Shown: positions 9,037 through 18,913, counted from the first letter of the stretch. The stretch is 64,000 bases of DNA from Lentisphaeria bacterium (GCA_900768505.1 CAAGED010000054.1:25413-89412), one strand, 5' to 3'. The notes: generated by a model from the letters alone, not told the origin. Numbers and translations are program-made.

Positions 9037-10719
9037 CTATTTGGTGACACGTAAAATTTCACTGACGGTAGTCGTTCCGTCATACACTGCAATCATACCA
9101 TCCTCACGAATTGTCCGCATGCCGACTTCACGAGCCTTGGCATTAATTTCCGAGGTCGGAGCAATCGCCGAAATCAATTCGGCCAATTCCGGAGTTATCT
9201 CCATCAATTCGCAGATGGATTTTCGGCCTTTATAACCAGTGTTGTTGCACTGGGCACAACCGGTACCGTAGTAGAACTTCTTGCCCTCCACATCTTTACG
9301 AGTCATATGCAACGACTCAAGCTCCTCGTCGGTTGGATCGTAGGAGACCTTGCAGTAGGGACAAATCCGCCGCACCAGACGCTGGCTCAATACCGCCACC
9401 AGTGACGAACAAATCAAAAACGGCTCAACACCCATATCAATCAGACGTGTCACCGTGCTGGCCGCATCGTTGGTGTGCAGTGTACTGAATACGAAGTGTC
9501 CGGTGAGGGAGGCCTCAATCGCAATTTTGGCGGTTTCGTAGTCACGGATTTCGCCGACCAGAATTCGATCCGGGTCCTGCCGCAAAAAGGCGCGCAGCGC
9601 GTTGTTGAATGTCATGCCCACTGCATCATTGATCGGCACCTGAATAATTCCCTCGATGTCATACTCCACCGGGTCTTCCGCCGTCAGAAGTTTGCTGTCA
9701 ATGGTGTTAATTTCCTTTAACGCCGAATAAAGAGTGGTGGTTTTGCCGGAACCGGTCGGGCCGGTCACCAGTAAAATTCCGTTCGGCATATGAATAATCT
9801 CCCGCAGCTTCTCCAATGTTTCATCCCGGAATCCCAACACCGACAAATCCAAATTTACCGCTGACCGGTCCAATACACGCAATACCACCGATTCGCCGTA
9901 AGTAGTCGGCAATGAAGATACACGAAAGTCTACCGGCTGCCCGTTCACCTTTTTCTGGATACGACCATCCTGAGGCAGACGACGTTCGGAAATATTCAGG
10001 TTGCTGATAATTTTGATACGGCTGATAACCGGGATAGCCAGCGCTTTGGCCGGAGTTGGCAATTCGTGCAGCGTACCGTCAATGCAGTAGCGGATGCGAA
10101 AATCATGTTCAAACGGTTCAAAATGGATATCACTAGCCTTATCCCGAATCGCCTGACTCAAAATCAAATCCACAAATTTAACAATCGGTGTTTCATTGCC
10201 CATATTGCTGAGCTGATCTTCGTCTTCCACGTCGCCGATGCTTCTTTTCATTTCATCCAGCACGTTCTTCACCGATTCCGTGCTTTCCGGGTAGAGATTG
10301 GTCAACGCCTGATCAATCTGCTCCGGGTCGGCCACCATTACCATAACTTCATGACCGATAATAAACTGCAACTCTTCAATCATCTGATAATTGAATGGAT
10401 TCTTGGCGACCACCCGTAGCACGTTGCCATCAAAACTCAGCGGAACCACCCCGTAGGAGCGAGCCATTTCGCTGTCAATCATTTTCACCACTTTGTCACG
10501 AATGGAAAATTGCGACAAATCCACTACTTCCGTTCCCAGATTCGCCGCTATAATGTAAAGAAAATCTTCCCGGGAGCAGAAGCCGTAATTGACCACCACA
10601 TCCATAAACGCTTTGCCGCTGCGGCGAACCTCTTCTTCAACGTCGTTCATCTGAGCTTCATCGCAGAGCCCGGCGCTAAGCAAAATATCTCTTAAAACTG
10701 CACTGTCATTGTCAAGCAT
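9037..10719 (-). CDS. pilB: PilB/GspE-type assembly ATPase (copy 2)
   Basis: 560 residues. An N-terminal T2SSE_N/MshEN-like region (about 1-145) is followed by the hexameric ATPase core: Walker A GPTGSGKTT at 320-328, a PVEYDIEG Asp-box segment, DPDRILVGEIRD Walker B and GHFVFSTLHT. Two Cys pairs (CPYC, then CAQC around residue 495) form the zinc site usual in extension ATPases. It drives pilin polymerisation or secretion at the inner membrane. The gene follows a second, related ATPase gene after 15 bases. Confidence 0.9.
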   Translation of the reverse strand: MLDNDSAVLRDILLSAGLCDEAQMNDVEEEVRRSGKAFMDVVVNYGFCSREDFLYIIAANLGTEVVDLSQFSIRDKVVKMIDSEMARSYGVVPLSFDGNVLRVVAKNPFNYQMIEELQFIIGHEVMVMVADPEQIDQALTNLYPESTESVKNVLDEMKRSIGDVEDEDQLSNMGNETPIVKFVDLILSQAIRDKASDIHFEPFEHDFRIRYCIDGTLHELPTPAKALAIPVISRIKIISNLNISERRLPQDGRIQKKVNGQPVDFRVSSLPTTYGESVVLRVLDRSAVNLDLSVLGFRDETLEKLREIIHMPNGILLVTGPTGSGKTTTLYSALKEINTIDSKLLTAEDPVEYDIEGIIQVPINDAVGMTFNNALRAFLRQDPDRILVGEIRDYETAKIAIEASLTGHFVFSTLHTNDAASTVTRLIDMGVEPFLICSSLVAVLSQRLVRRICPYCKVSYDPTDEELESLHMTRKDVEGKKFYYGTGCAQCNNTGYKGRKSICELMEITPELAELISAIAPTSEINAKAREVGMRTIREDGMIAVYDGTTTVSEILRVTK

Positions 10720-10734
10720 TTTTGCCGTTGCTCC

Positions 10735-12438
10735 TTAATCTTCATTGATAACCGTTACGTTGATAACCTCTTCCAAGGTGGAGATTCCGCTCTCCGCCTT
10801 GCGGATCGCATCATCGCGCAACGTCCGCATTCCGTTGCGCCGCGCCGCCTCTTTGAGCATTCCGGTAGGGGAATTTTTAATAATCAGTGAGGCCACCTCG
10901 TCGTTAATCATCATGATTTCATAAATTCCGATACGACCCTTATAACCTGTATAATTGCAATGCCGGCAACCGGCTCCTTCGTAAAATACCCGGTTTTCCC
11001 AATATTCGTCCGGAAAACCCATCAATTTTTTCTCCGATTTGGTAACTTCATGCACCCGTTTGCACTTCGGACAAATTTTACGCAGCAGCCGCTGAGCCAT
11101 CGCTGCCCGCACCGCCGCCGCCACCAGGAATGGTTTTACTCCCATATCAATCAAACGGGTCATGGCGCCCGGCGCATCGTTGGTATGCAGTGTACTGAAT
11201 ACCAAGTGACCGGTCAACGAGGCGTTGATGGCAATTTCACTGGTTTCCAGGTCACGAATTTCACCGACCATCACCACGTTGGGGGCCTGACGCAAAATGG
11301 CGCGCAGCGCCCGGGCAAATGTCATATCGATTTGTTTAACTACCTGAACCTGGCAGATACCGCTTAACTGATACTCCACCGGGTCTTCAACGGTAATAAT
11401 TTTGCGGGTAGGTTTGTTCAAATTGTTCAAAAAAGCGTACAAACTGGTAGTTTTTCCGGAACCGGTCGGCCCAGTCACCAAAAAGATTCCGTCCGGGAAC
11501 GCCAGAATTTTATTGATCAATGTCAAATCGTCTGCATAAAAACCCAACTGCGGAATATCCAGCTGAATACTGGATTTATCCAAAATACGCATTACAATAC
11601 TCTCACCGTGACTGGTAGGCACCGTTGACACACGCAAGTCGATATCTTTTTCTTTCATCTTCAGCTGAATACGACCGTCCTGAGGAATACGTTTCTCGGT
11701 AATATCCAGCTTTGACATGATTTTCACCCGGCTGGTGAGGTTCATTTGCAGGGATTTCGGCGGCGCCTCCATCTCCACCAGCGCTCCGTCGATGCGGTAG
11801 CGGATGCGATAACTCTTCTCCATGGGTTCCAAATGAATATCGGAGGCTTTCATCTTATATGCCTCGGTAATGATGGAATGAACCAGACGAATAATCGGCG
11901 CATCCATATCCTCTTCCACTTCGCCGATGTTGCTGGTAACCTCGTAATCATCGGCATCCTGGTTGATATCCTCAACGAAATTCTCCACCGAATCAAACGC
12001 GGTTGGATAATATTTCATCACCGCATTGCGGATTTGATTGTCAGCCGCCACCACCGCCTCTACATCACTGTTCAGCAGGTAGCGGATGGTATCCACGGTA
12101 TTCATATCCGTGGGATCGCCAATTGCAATGGTGATAATGCCGTCTTTTTGTGAAAGCGGCAGCACATTGTACTGCTTGGCCACTTCCGGCGGAATTAATT
12201 TTATCACATCCGGCGGAATATCCGGTGCCTTCAGGTCGATAAACTCCATGCCGTACTCTTGAGCCAGCACTTTGGTTATCTCGTCCTCGGTGATAAACTT
12301 CAGGCGTTTCAATGCCTCGATAATATCAATTGATTCCGCAATGGAACTCAAAAACTTTTTTGCTTCGTCAAGTTGTGCCTGGGTAATTTTGCCGTAATCA
12401 ATCAGCAACTCAACAATTAAATCGGTATTCCTTGCCAA
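10735..12438 (-). CDS. pilB: PilB/GspE-type assembly ATPase (copy 1)
   Basis: About 567 residues. No ATG is available near the 5' end. The TTG at 12436-12438 has GCGAGG six bases upstream and is preferred; a TTG at 12454-12456 without a ribosome site would add six residues. Same architecture as its neighbour: MshEN-like N-terminus, GPTGSGKTT Walker A near residue 330, ITVEDPVEYQ, NVVMVGEIRD and a four-Cys zinc segment (CPKC and CRHC). The two ATPases differ throughout, so this is an old duplication. One may serve pili and the other a pseudopilus, which is inference. Confidence 0.88.
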   Translation of the reverse strand: MARNTDLIVELLIDYGKITQAQLDEAKKFLSSIAESIDIIEALKRLKFITEDEITKVLAQEYGMEFIDLKAPDIPPDVIKLIPPEVAKQYNVLPLSQKDGIITIAIGDPTDMNTVDTIRYLLNSDVEAVVAADNQIRNAVMKYYPTAFDSVENFVEDINQDADDYEVTSNIGEVEEDMDAPIIRLVHSIITEAYKMKASDIHLEPMEKSYRIRYRIDGALVEMEAPPKSLQMNLTSRVKIMSKLDITEKRIPQDGRIQLKMKEKDIDLRVSTVPTSHGESIVMRILDKSSIQLDIPQLGFYADDLTLINKILAFPDGIFLVTGPTGSGKTTSLYAFLNNLNKPTRKIITVEDPVEYQLSGICQVQVVKQIDMTFARALRAILRQAPNVVMVGEIRDLETSEIAINASLTGHLVFSTLHTNDAPGAMTRLIDMGVKPFLVAAAVRAAMAQRLLRKICPKCKRVHEVTKSEKKLMGFPDEYWENRVFYEGAGCRHCNYTGYKGRIGIYEIMMINDEVASLIIKNSPTGMLKEAARRNGMRTLRDDAIRKAESGISTLEEVINVTVINED

Positions 12439-12689
12439 AATACGCCTCGCGATCAAATATTTATTATTATTTCGTCATTCCCCAAAAAAAATCAATTCCG
12501 GCTCTTCCCGGATCCATGCAAAACACAACTCATATATTGAAAATATAACTGATTACAAATATTTTCAAGTCTTTTTTTCATAAAAAAGGCGGATTATCGA
12601 CTTTTTTTAAATAATTTCCCGGCGACTTAAAAACATGCGTCAAACTGCCAGTTTCGCCGCCGGGAATGTTATTTACTTGCCAACATGAT

Positions 12690-14399
12690 TTATTTTACTT
12701 GCATATCAATGATTTGCAACTGCGCACGGGCATTACTGCCGTAGACATTCATGTGGGGGGTAGCCAGCACATCCAGCACCTTGCCCGCAAACTCGTCCGA
12801 ATTGTGGTTGAATGCAATGAAATCCATCACGCTGCCGTCGGAAGATTGCAGCGCTCCGCGAGTGTGACGCCCTCCCACTGGAAAACACTTCAATACACTT
12901 AAATTATTGAAGCGATATATCGGTTTGCCGTTGCTGTGTCCGAATGGCGCAAGTTTCTCCAGATAATCAAAAAATTCGCCATTCATCTCCCGCAGCGTAG
13001 CTTCGCCGTCGTAGCAGGTGTATTCCGTCAAATCCTTACGTATCAACTTCTCACGCACGCAACTTTCCAGAAGTTCATAAAATTCGTCAATCCGCTCCTC
13101 CTGCAAGCCGATTCCCACTGCCATCGGGTGACCGCCGTAACGGTCCAGCAGATGCGCCGTCCTGCTGAGAATATCCACCAAATTCAAATCACCAATACTC
13201 CGTCCCGAACCGTAAGCCTGATGTTCCTGAATCGTCAGCACAATCGCCGGACGGTTGTAATCCCGTGCCAGACGCGACGCCACAATTCCAATCACACCCT
13301 GATGCCAATTGTGTCCGGCCACCAGAATTGAATAACGGCCCGCCATTTGCGGATCTCTGTCAATCTTCTGCTTGGCCTCCTGATAAATCTCCTGCTCCTT
13401 GGTTTGCCGCTCCCGGTTGTAATTCTCCAGCTGGTTGGCAAAGCCGTAAGCCTGAACAATATTGTCTGACTCCAGAAGATCCAGTGCAGTGATGGCATCT
13501 CCCACCCGTCCGGCGGCATTTATACGGGGCGCCAATTTAAATGTGATATCGGCGGGGGTTAATTCGTTCTGCAAGTGCGCCCCCTCAATCAACGCCCGCA
13601 CTCCGGGGCGGTACTGACGGCGCAAAATATCGATGCCGTGATGTACCATAATACGGTTTTCGCCCAGCAGCGGCACAATATCCGCCACCGTGCCCAACGC
13701 CACATAATCCAGCACATCCTCCAAACGCGTGTTGAAGGCGCCCAAATTATTTTCCCGGCCATATTTGACAAAGGCGTGAGAGAGTTTGAACGCCACCCCG
13801 ACTCCGCTGAGAACCTGCAAATCATCCAAATCCTGGCAGACTTTGGGATTAATGACCGCCAGCGCCTCAGGCAGCTCATTGCCCGGCTCGTGGTGATCAG
13901 TTACGATCACATCGATTCCCCGAGCCCTGGCGCTTTTTATTGCATCGCAGCTGGTAATTCCGCAATCAACGGTAACCAGCACCTTGCAGGTGCCGTAAGC
14001 GGCAATGGCCTTGTCGAGGGACTCCGGCGTGAAGCCGTAACCATCGTCAAAACGATGGGGCAGAAACGAATTGACCACGCCGCCGTTTTGACGCAAAACA
14101 AGCGCCAATAACGCCGAAGCGGTAATTCCGTCCGTGTCGTAATCGCCGTGAATTAAAATATGTTCCTGATTGTTAATTGCTTGCCATAACCGCTTGGCGG
14201 CCTCTTTAATGCCAGGGAAGCGGTATGGATCCGACAATCCGGCGAGTCTGGGATTCAGAAATTGGCCAATATCTTTGGAAGCAATCCCACGGGCGGCAAA
14301 AAATCTTGCCACCGTCACGGGCAGTTTGTGTTCCTTAAGAATTAGATTAATTTCGTTGTCGAGCAGCTCACTGGAATTTTTCCATTGTGTATCACCCAT
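12690..14399 (-). CDS. recJ: Single-stranded-DNA-specific exonuclease RecJ
   Basis: 569 residues, normal length. DHH superfamily motifs: HGDYDTDG at 84-91, VDCG at 144-147 and TDHHEP at 167-172, then the DHHA1 region with SGRS (near 405) and GGHPMAVG (near 427), and a C-terminal OB-like part. RecJ degrades single-stranded DNA 5' to 3' with metal ions during recombination and mismatch or base-excision repair. The ATG has GGAT upstream. It stands alone, separated from murF by a terminator and from pilB by about 250 bp of AT-rich DNA without features. Confidence 0.93.
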   Translation of the reverse strand: MGDTQWKNSSELLDNEINLILKEHKLPVTVARFFAARGIASKDIGQFLNPRLAGLSDPYRFPGIKEAAKRLWQAINNQEHILIHGDYDTDGITASALLALVLRQNGGVVNSFLPHRFDDGYGFTPESLDKAIAAYGTCKVLVTVDCGITSCDAIKSARARGIDVIVTDHHEPGNELPEALAVINPKVCQDLDDLQVLSGVGVAFKLSHAFVKYGRENNLGAFNTRLEDVLDYVALGTVADIVPLLGENRIMVHHGIDILRRQYRPGVRALIEGAHLQNELTPADITFKLAPRINAAGRVGDAITALDLLESDNIVQAYGFANQLENYNRERQTKEQEIYQEAKQKIDRDPQMAGRYSILVAGHNWHQGVIGIVASRLARDYNRPAIVLTIQEHQAYGSGRSIGDLNLVDILSRTAHLLDRYGGHPMAVGIGLQEERIDEFYELLESCVREKLIRKDLTEYTCYDGEATLREMNGEFFDYLEKLAPFGHSNGKPIYRFNNLSVLKCFPVGGRHTRGALQSSDGSVMDFIAFNHNSDEFAGKVLDVLATPHMNVYGSNARAQLQIIDMQVK

Positions 14400-14560
14400 T
14401 AATTTTACATCCTAATTTTTTAAAAATTCATGTTGATACGATATACCGCTTTATTGATAACCACAAATAAAAAAACAACTTTTTTTCATATTTTTTTCAT
14501 TTTAAGTCAATAACGGCGGGAATATCACTGCCGGAGCACTGATTTTTGACTTTTTTTACC

Positions 14561-14610
14561 AAAAAAAGATTTCCAGTTTGTTGTCCGTTAAAGAACACAA
14601 AATGGAAATC
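14561..14610 (-). terminator. Intrinsic terminator of murF
   Basis: Stem GATTTCCA (14568-14575) with TGGAAATC (14603-14610). On the minus strand it is followed at once by seven U residues (14561-14567), 29 bases beyond the murF stop. A T-run also follows on the plus strand, so it could work in both directions. Confidence 0.7.
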
Positions 14611-14638
14611 AATTTTTTTCAATAATTTTATATCGGTT

Positions 14639-16081
14639 TTATGCTTCCATCCGGGGCAATCTGCTCAAACCGATACCGTTGGAGGATTTTATCAAAATGG
14701 TGGCATTCTCCAGCTCCGCAACGGCCAGATTTTTTTCCAATTCCGGGGCATCCGCCGCCAACGTGATTTCCGGATGTGCCGCCAATCCCAAAACTCCGGC
14801 GGCGGCGGCCATCATGGCTCCCACCAAAAATATCCGGCTGCCGGGAAACTTCGCCCGGGCTTCCCGGATTACCTGGCAATGCAGATCCAAACTTTCCACT
14901 CCCAACTCCAGCATATCCCCCAACACCAGTACCACCGGGGAGGTCAACTTCAAATCAGCCAAATAATTCAACGCTGCCTCCATACTCTGCGGATTTGCGT
15001 TGTAGGCGTCATTAATCCAGGTGGCATTCCGGTAACGAGTGATTTTCATCCGGGAACCCGGCAAGGTAGCCTTGGTCAGGCCATTGCAAATCACCTCCGG
15101 CTCAATTCCTGCTCCCCATGCGGCGGCCGCCGCGGCCGCCGCGTTGCGACACTGATGCGAACCGCTCAATGGTAAATAAAACTGCTTAAAATACATTGTA
15201 CCAATATTTGTCATAAAGGTCAGGCTCATTTCATTGCCGATCAAATCACTGCTTATAGTCTGCGCCACCACCCGCCGGGAATTTTCCGCCACCGGGAGTG
15301 TCAATAAATCCGCTTCATCGCCAAAGGTAAAGGTGGTAAATTTTGCCGTCGCCCGGCGTAAAATCTGTTTTTCCGCCGAATATTCCGGAACTACCGCCAC
15401 GCCGCGTGGCTTCAGGAAACGGAATATCTCCGACTTCTCCCTCGCCACTCCTGATAAGGATTGCAAAAATTCCAAGTGACAGGGGGCGATGGAATTTACC
15501 AGTGCGACATCCGGTTCGGCACAGCATGACAGCGGCGCAATTTCTCCGAAGTGGTTGGTTCCCATCTCAATAACGGCATATCGGCAGTTATCCGGCAACT
15601 GCAGCAGGTTTTGAGGTACTCCAAACTGATTGTTGGTGTTGCCGTTCGTGGCGTAGACTTGCTCCGGGTCAAACGCCGCTAAACCAATTGCCCGCAGCAG
15701 CTCCTTGGTACTGGTTTTGCCCACGCTTCCGGTAACAGCCAGCAATTGTAAATTGTTCAGCCGCCGTCGATAATCCCGCGCCAGCATTTGATAGGCGTTT
15801 AAGGTGTCGTCCACTGCCAGGATCGGCAAATTCAGCTTTCCCCAAGGAATATCCGCCGCTGCGTTGACAATCAGTGCCGCCGCGCCCTGAGCGGCCACCG
15901 ACTCCACAACCATGTGGGCATCAAAAAGCGCACCCCGCAGCGCAATGAAAATTTTATTGCGGCAATCCAGACGATTGTCAGTCGCCAGCTCAAATTCGCC
16001 GGCAACTTGAATTCCGTTAACCCAATGCCCGGAAACAATTCCGGCCAATTCGTCAATTTTAAAAAGTGCGCCCATACCCAT
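14639..16081 (-). CDS. murF: UDP-N-acetylmuramoyl-tripeptide-D-alanyl-D-alanine ligase
   Basis: 480 residues. Mur-ligase layout: an N-terminal substrate domain with DNRLDCRNKIFIALRG (35-50), ATP-binding TGSVGKTST at 117-125, GNTNNQFGVP and EMGTNHFGEI in the central domain, and DAYNANPQSM in the C-terminal domain. It adds D-Ala-D-Ala to UDP-MurNAc-tripeptide in the cytoplasm, the last soluble peptidoglycan step. An Ala-rich tract of about nine residues near position 317 is encoded by GCC/GCG repeats at 15120-15145. An alternative start at Met3 is possible. It is not in a dcw cluster here. Confidence 0.93.
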   Translation of the reverse strand: MGMGALFKIDELAGIVSGHWVNGIQVAGEFELATDNRLDCRNKIFIALRGALFDAHMVVESVAAQGAAALIVNAAADIPWGKLNLPILAVDDTLNAYQMLARDYRRRLNNLQLLAVTGSVGKTSTKELLRAIGLAAFDPEQVYATNGNTNNQFGVPQNLLQLPDNCRYAVIEMGTNHFGEIAPLSCCAEPDVALVNSIAPCHLEFLQSLSGVAREKSEIFRFLKPRGVAVVPEYSAEKQILRRATAKFTTFTFGDEADLLTLPVAENSRRVVAQTISSDLIGNEMSLTFMTNIGTMYFKQFYLPLSGSHQCRNAAAAAAAAWGAGIEPEVICNGLTKATLPGSRMKITRYRNATWINDAYNANPQSMEAALNYLADLKLTSPVVLVLGDMLELGVESLDLHCQVIREARAKFPGSRIFLVGAMMAAAAGVLGLAAHPEITLAADAPELEKNLAVAELENATILIKSSNGIGLSRLPRMEA

Positions 16082-16176
16082 AGACCACCCAATTTTGTTA
16101 TGAATTAATCAATATGTGCATAATGAAAAACGGCGCAATTCCTGGATAAAAGAAATTGCACCGTCATTTTTGTCAC

Positions 16177-16776
16177 TTAGTCCAATTGCGGATTGATGCT
16201 CAGCAAACGGGTGACTTTGTCACCGCTGAAAAGAACCCGCACCACCTCATAACGTGATATATTATAAATCCAGGTATTTTGATTTAAATCCGGCGTCAGG
16301 CTCGGATTGGGACGCCCCCAGCACAGCAGCACCTCGTCCCGGGTCATGCCGCGAATGACTTCTCCCTTGCGAATCGCGGCGGCCGTTTCGGCAGAACACT
16401 GGCTTATCTTGTGCTCCGGATCGGAGAGGGTAAATATTTGTGAAATAAGTTTATACGGCGGAGTAATGATATTATCCGGGGCAAATTCCAAGGTATATTC
16501 CGTACCATTGGCATCATGAATTGTCATAGTGTTAAGGTAGAGATTACCCTTTTCGGCCGTGATTACCGTACCGATCGGCAACAGGGTACCTTCCATGTAA
16601 TTCAAACCGGAAATTTTATTGTCATCATCATACCATAAATTGCAGGCGGTGTAAACCTTATCATCAATCTTCTGCTGCAAAACCTCGTTGACCGTAATGC
16701 TTTTGTTGACACAGGAGGTCAAAAGTAGTCCTCCGCACAATGCCATAACCAAACGCTGTAATTTTAACAACATCAT
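16177..16776 (-). CDS. Putative outer-membrane lipoprotein with SmpA/BamE-like segment
   Basis: 199 residues from the ATG at 16774-16776 (GGAG is correctly spaced for this ATG, not for the one three codons earlier). A lipobox LLLTSC follows a short hydrophobic leader, so the mature protein would begin at that Cys. Near the C-terminus the segment IRGMTRDEVLLCWGRPN resembles the conserved loop of SmpA/OmlA (BamE) proteins, followed by a short W-Y strand. Function unknown; an envelope role is likely. Lies between murF and recO. Confidence 0.65.
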   Translation of the reverse strand: MMLLKLQRLVMALCGGLLLTSCVNKSITVNEVLQQKIDDKVYTACNLWYDDDNKISGLNYMEGTLLPIGTVITAEKGNLYLNTMTIHDANGTEYTLEFAPDNIITPPYKLISQIFTLSDPEHKISQCSAETAAAIRKGEVIRGMTRDEVLLCWGRPNPSLTPDLNQNTWIYNISRYEVVRVLFSGDKVTRLLSINPQLD

Positions 16777-16872
16777 CCACTCCAAAAACTTTTATATTTT
16801 TATTTCTCAGCCATATCATGTACTGCAATTACCGGCTTCCCACCACGGATGCGCGGTAAACATTCCGTCCCG

Positions 16873-17484
16873 TTAATTACAGGGTAAATTATTCTGCTTA
16901 ATCACCTTGTTAAGAAAATTCTTCAAATTATCCCATGTGTCGGGAGTTAAGTCAGTTATCTTCTGATTTTCCACTCCGGCCTCCACCAGCTGCTCCAGAA
17001 CCCCATTGGCGCGGGGATTTTCCAGTTGCGGCAACAGACCGTTTTCATATAAGAAAACGCTTTTGATAATCACCGAACATTCCAATTGCGACCACGCCTC
17101 CGGAGCCCGTGGATTGGCCAAATGATGCAGCATGTTCCGCAATGTATCGTAAACCAGCGGCGATGGCAACTCATAAGCACAATTTTTCAGCAAAAACGCT
17201 CCCGATTTAACCGCAAAATCAAAAAGAGCCGGATCATTGCCGATAGCATCGCATTCGCCAATTAATTCCCGATGGTCAATCCGAACTAAAGTGCTGGCTG
17301 GCGCTTCAATAGCTACTTCAAGTTCCCGAAAAAGTCCAATTGCCGGCAATTGCTTGTCACTGCTGCGCAACTCACCTGAAGCCAGAAGATCAAGTCGACC
17401 GAAATCCGGCGAAATACCGTGAACAATCAAATCGTGTTCACGATAGACGATTTTTTTCAAAACAATAAACGAAGTAGTTTCCAT
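16873..17484 (-). CDS. recO: RecO-like DNA repair protein
   Basis: 203 residues. The N-terminus METTSFIVLKKIVYREHD, then ISPDFGRLDLLASGE, fits the OB-fold opening of RecO, and the remainder is helical as in that family. RecO works with RecR and RecF to load RecA at gaps. The protein is somewhat short and lacks the four-Cys zinc finger present in many RecO proteins, so the assignment is tentative. No good ribosome site precedes the ATG. Confidence 0.5.
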   Translation of the reverse strand: METTSFIVLKKIVYREHDLIVHGISPDFGRLDLLASGELRSSDKQLPAIGLFRELEVAIEAPASTLVRIDHRELIGECDAIGNDPALFDFAVKSGAFLLKNCAYELPSPLVYDTLRNMLHHLANPRAPEAWSQLECSVIIKSVFLYENGLLPQLENPRANGVLEQLVEAGVENQKITDLTPDTWDNLKNFLNKVIKQNNLPCN

Positions 17485-17600
17485 AGTAGGAATATTTTAG
17501 TGCCAAAATCAATATATTCAAATTGAATATCGAAAAATTAAGGTTTTTTTTAAAGATTGACGATATTTTGCAGAAAATGTGCGGCGGAGATGATTTCCGA

Positions 17601-17987
17601 GACGGCTACATGCCACGACCGCCGCAGGAAATATACCCAGTTGGAGGATTATTACGCATTGTTATGTGTAACACATTATATTTGTTTGATTAAGCCAGCC
17701 TGAAGAAGATGGTAAAGATTCGAGGGCGGTTAAATAAGCCCCCTCAAAAAATGATTTGTGATTTTTTATGCGGGATGTTATTATGATTGTAAGCGGAAAA
17801 TATTTTGACAAGTTAAAATATTTTCCGCTTGCAACCCGGGGCGGACGCGAATTTTTAATTCGCTCTCCTTAGTTGGCCGCCCGTTTAGATTCGGGGGATT
17901 TTCACCCCCGCCCCCCCAGAGCAGGGCGCACGGCCCTGCACCACGCCGTTTCCGCTTCGCGAAAGCGGCTTATTGCGCTGACGCGGC
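17601..17987 (+). repeat. Dispersed modular repeat, family A, copy 1
   Basis: Most of the 509-bp gap between recO and the DUF2293 gene. The left end (GCCACGACCGCCGCAGGA at 17612-17629) and the right end (about 17840-17987) match the copy at the right edge of the window (63739-64000). The right part contains consecutive hairpins: GCGAATT/AATTCGC, GGGGG/CCCCC, GCAGGGC/GCCCTGC and CGCTTTCGCGAAAGCG-like. The segment 17652-17740 matches the ORF-bearing interior of the copy at 52965-53398, but with a 17-bp deletion between GTTT repeats that breaks the frame. The rest of the gap (17485-17600) is featureless. Confidence 0.8.
17791..17830. repeat. Perfect 16-bp inverted repeat (hairpin) within repeat A copy 1
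   Basis: AAGCGGAAAATATTTT at 17791-17806 and its exact reverse complement at 17815-17830, with an 8-base loop. It could form a very stable hairpin or cruciform. There is no adjacent U-tract, so it is not a plain terminator. It is absent from the other family A copies. Confidence 0.85.
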
Positions 17988-17993
17988 GGGAAT

Positions 17994-18674
17994 TTACAAT
18001 TTCAACGCATTATACAACGGACATGATTCCAAGTCAAATTTATCGCCGCGACGATAACGAGCCAATATTTTGCGGGACTGTTCTGCCAATTCCCGTCGCA
18101 CTGAACGACGTTCACCCTTGATTCTGGCTATTTTCATCTCGTCATACGCCGTGGTCTGGTGGCGCATCCAGGCGATTACTGCCGCTTCAGCCCGTTCCGG
18201 TAATGAAATCATTTGAGTGCGGGCAACGGTTCCACTGCCTACCGGAGTGGCGTGTTCCGCTACCGCGGAGGCCAATTTTAGTTCGTAATCTTTATAACAA
18301 GGGGCAAAATTTAAAAATTCTGCTACTGCGCCGGTAAATTCCGCACTGTATTTTTCCTCCTGCTTTGCCCGGTGTCGACGTGAGGAATCCAATTTTTTTT
18401 GATATGCCGCAGTGGCGCGTTCGGCTGCCAAATCCGCTTGAATTCTTTCAATAACCTCCTGTGGTGCATAAATTCCTAAATTTTCCAGCCTATTTCTTTT
18501 GTGGTGAACCAACTGGTAATATTCATTGGCTGCCTTGATTCGTCTTGTCAACGCGGCATCTCCGCTGGGGGCAAATCCCCAGCCTGGCGGAATCGGAATA
18601 TCCTGCGAATTAAGCTTTATTTTTCCCGCAAAATTGCTGCGGAAAACATTGCGATTTTCGTTTTTATCAACCAT
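17994..18674 (-). CDS. DUF2293 domain protein
   Basis: 226 residues, basic, no signal peptide. The C-terminal third matches the DUF2293 pattern: ERAEAAVIAWMRHQTTAYDE near residue 159, then basic residues and RRGDKFDLESCP. The N-terminal half is helical with a conserved-looking IPPGWGFAPSGDAALTRR. The biochemical role of the family is unknown to me. The stop codon lies only a few bases from the right end of repeat A copy 1, so the repeat may have changed the original C-terminus. Confidence 0.6.
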   Translation of the reverse strand: MVDKNENRNVFRSNFAGKIKLNSQDIPIPPGWGFAPSGDAALTRRIKAANEYYQLVHHKRNRLENLGIYAPQEVIERIQADLAAERATAAYQKKLDSSRRHRAKQEEKYSAEFTGAVAEFLNFAPCYKDYELKLASAVAEHATPVGSGTVARTQMISLPERAEAAVIAWMRHQTTAYDEMKIARIKGERRSVRRELAEQSRKILARYRRGDKFDLESCPLYNALKL

Positions 18675-18913
18675 AAAATTTTTTTACCATTAATTTTTCT
18701 TACGCCGCACAATACTTAATTTTTCCATTATACAATGAATCGGTAATATAACACTAAATTTGAAAAAAACCTGAAGAAAAATTTTTTTAATCATGTTTTA
18801 TATAAAAATCTGATTTTTTTTATGCTAAGTAGTTGTTCTGAATTTTTTTATGCTTGAAGTTGGCTTTTCCGGTGATAAATTCTCTTATACAAAAAAAATT
18901 GAAGGTGTTGTTT

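Noticed and set aside
8856..9092. 78-codon minus-strand frame over the 43-bp repeats
   Set aside because: The period of 43 changes frame in each unit, so the open frame is accidental and also overlaps the pilB end.
17873..18121. 82-codon plus-strand frame across repeat A copy 1 and the DUF2293 gene
   Set aside because: It reads through the hairpin-rich repeat end into the antisense of a supported gene; the similar reading in the other copies reflects the shared DNA.
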